Source of the DNA: Protostelium mycophagum
Taxonomy: Eukaryota > Evosea > Variosea > Protosteliida > Protosteliaceae
Reading direction: 5' to 3'
Assembly: GCA_002081555.1 (NCBI GenBank)
Contig: MZNV01001192.1
Coordinates: 1-29,693 of the forward strand
DNA length: 29,693 bases
Positions 28,042 through 29,693 of this stretch are shown piece by piece (position 1 is the stretch's first letter; the number at the start of each line of letters is the position of its first letter). A program made the translations under genes and the position numbers. The notes under the pieces are model-generated. The model had not been told where the DNA came from. It saw nothing but the letters and a program-made list of their open reading frames with translations, and made no database searches.

Positions 28042-29693
28042 CTAAGAGGCAACGGCAGTCAAATTTGATGTAATCATTGTACTTGCTCCTGTCGATGATG
28101 TCATCACTGCGGCCGAATACTGAATATTGCTGACAATTGCCGATCCTGATGTCATTTGTACGACCGGCTGAGGGGAGGTCTGTGTGAATTTGTCGTTGTT
28201 GATGATTGCGTTTCCGCTGAGACTCTCTGTCATGCCTCCGCTGTGCAGGTTGAAGGTGTTGCCATTCTGTAGGAGCGAGCCAGATGAGAAGATGATGTTG
28301 CTGTCTGTTGAATTGAGCCGTGAGTTGATCAACATCACTGTGCCAGCGCTATATATTGTACCACCTTGTGCTGATGCACTGTTGTTTGCCTTGGATAATC
28401 AGATGGGAAAGAGTGAGGACCGGGGAATACTTACAAACACAGACAGATTGATGATGGCTCCACTATAGCTGGTGAATATACCTCCTCCTACGCTAGCTAT
28501 GTTGCTCATTATTACCGCTGATGATATCTGCATCAAACCACCTATAAATTTCAATTTTATGTTTTTTTGTGTCGTATTACCGTTATTTAAGATGGCGCCA
28601 CCGTTGCCACGAGCCGAATTGAAGGTCAACGAGCTTCCTCGGATGGAGGTTGTTCCTCCAGTGCTATATATAGATCCTCCATCAGATGCAGAAGAGCATG
28701 TCGACACATTAGATGAGATCAAGGATAGCACACCAGATAAGTACAGACATCCTCCTTGTACAGCTGATCCTCCTGTCATTGTACAATTCTTTAAACCTGC
28801 GATGCATCCTGTATCCCCATATATTACACCTAGCTCATTCAGTTTGTTAATGATGTGTTATATCCACCTCCGTTGTTTGCAGCTGCGTTGCTTGTAAAAT
28901 TGTCAAAAGAAAAGGAGAGCGATCCACCGGTCGCTGACACTACACCACCATTGTTAGACCCCACGTTGTTACTGTACACATTATTGCTGCTCTTGAGGAT
29001 AGATCGTCCCAAGCTAAATACTCCAGATGTACCGGTGTTCCCTGAAAACGTGCTGTCGCTGACATAGACGCCACCATTGATGACATTGATTGGGCTGGCT
29101 AATAAATGTCAGACCATAATCAATCTCAAAAATGGATCACCTGAAGCGACATTATTTGTAAATATGACGTTGTTTAAAACCAGATTCGTTACACGGACAG
29201 AACTGACCACACCTTGACATTGTGAGTAACAAAACGGGGAGATACAACTCACTCGGAGCATTGATCGAGGTGAAAGAGATTGATGATATGTTGAATGTTG
29301 TTGCATTGTTGATGTAGATAACAGGAGATGCCCCTCCCATGTTTGAAAAAGAAAGGCCACTCATCTGAAAGATATCAATTAAGAGTAATAGCGTTCCCAT
29401 ATCCTACATAATTGATCACCAAATTGGTTACACACTGATTGATGCTGTCCCAGAAACAGTGGTTGATCCTGAATTTTGTAGAGTAATAGCGTTCCCATAT
29501 CCTACATAATTGATCGTCAAATTGGTGAATTGACCGGAGATCAATACTGTAGCGTTATTCGATCCAGAGGCAGCACTCATCAACACTGTTTGGCTCAGCA
29601 TTCATAAAGATCGGATTCGCACTCACCTGCGGTGGCATCTTTGTTTGGACGTATGATACAAGGTTGATTGTCTACCAGACATATGGCGGGCAT
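28042..29693 (-). CDS. Chlam_PMP-type right-handed beta-helix protein, 5' end beyond the window
   Basis: Exons readable on the minus strand: 29253-29364, 29141-29212, 28868-29098, 28581-28829, 28435-28541 and 28042-28389, plus more upstream to the window edge. The protein is built of short strands with the polymorphic-membrane-protein signatures GGAI/GGGI and FxxN: STFSGNTG, VYSNNVGSNNGGVV, SARGNGGAILNNGG, IMSNIASVGGGIFTSYSGAI. It should form a parallel beta-helix, typical of secreted or surface adhesins. No membrane anchor or C-terminal domain is seen; it ends ITSNLTAVAS. An ATG falls exactly at 29693 but is unlikely to be the true start. No GTTGTAG motif lies in this gene. Confidence 0.78.
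29382..29526. repeat. Direct repeat of about 47 bp (period 98) in the beta-helix gene
   Basis: AGTAATAGCGTTCCCATATC and the bases after it (29382-29428) recur at 29480-29526 with about two or three differences. One copy is coding (LTINYVGYGNAITL, minus strand); the other falls in or beside an intron. It looks like recent local duplication of one beta-helix rung. Confidence 0.8.

Noticed and set aside
1-29693. Viral, retroelement or prophage content
   Set aside because: No reverse transcriptase, integrase, capsid or terminal repeat signature was seen on either strand.

Overview
This window looks like a compact nuclear segment from a free-living unicellular eukaryote. It carries eukaryote-only housekeeping genes (V-ATPase subunit e, AP-3 sigma, TAF7, a SMP3/PIG-Z mannosyltransferase, a TOG-domain protein, a SAYSvFN protein, a SPIN90-like protein). 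Almost every gene is cut by many very short introns, mostly 25-100 nt. A Zn2Cys6 plus PAS-like regulator of the fungal Ert1/AcuK type and a Chlam_PMP-type beta-helix protein, in an otherwise non-fungal set, fit an amoebozoan such as a protosteloid amoeba. That placement is an inference, not a demonstration. No rRNA, tRNA, CRISPR array, integrase or retroelement was found.

Layout. 235-1825 (-) TOG-domain protein; 2303-2649 (+) V-ATPase subunit e; 2678-5384 (-) PPR protein with an exon duplication; about 5506-5949 (-) small unknown gene; 6154-8362 (-) degenerate RasGAP fused to a START lipid-binding domain, probably with more 5' exons up to about 8850; 8943-11102 (-) secreted protein with an ART-like N-terminal stretch; 11337-12526 (-) AP-3 sigma; 12722-15769 (-) TAF7; 15864-18727 (+) PIG-Z/SMP3; 18839-19302 (-) SAYSvFN protein; 19464-21535 (+) SPIN90-like; 22004-24415 (-) alpha/beta-hydrolase lipase; 24562-27219 (+) Zn2Cys6/PAS regulator; 27292-28041 beta-helix gene fragments; 28042 to the window end (-) beta-helix protein. 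Gene models were built by hand. For ten multi-exon genes the chosen splice sites keep one open frame and sum to an exact number of codons, which is the main internal check.

The most striking non-gene signal is a dispersed 7-mer, GTTGTAG/CTACAAC. By hand count it occurs 37 times, where about four are expected by chance. Fourteen copies form the exact 3' end of an intron (…CGTTGTAG|AT). Others lie inside introns in either orientation. All nine exonic copies read CTACAAC on the sense strand. It often travels with a second module, TTTGGCGGGAAA, and a third intron end is built on TGACGTCA…CAG. Together these suggest introns that share modular parts, as expected if introns have multiplied by copying (introner-like). 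Several introns also carry foldback or MITE-like elements.

No operons are evident. Neighbours are close, with divergent pairs sharing 94-161 bp and one convergent pair 28 bp apart. The genes serve endomembrane biology (V-ATPase, AP-3, GPI anchors, lipase, START, SAYSvFN), cytoskeleton (TOG, SPIN90) and transcription (TAF7, Zn2Cys6).
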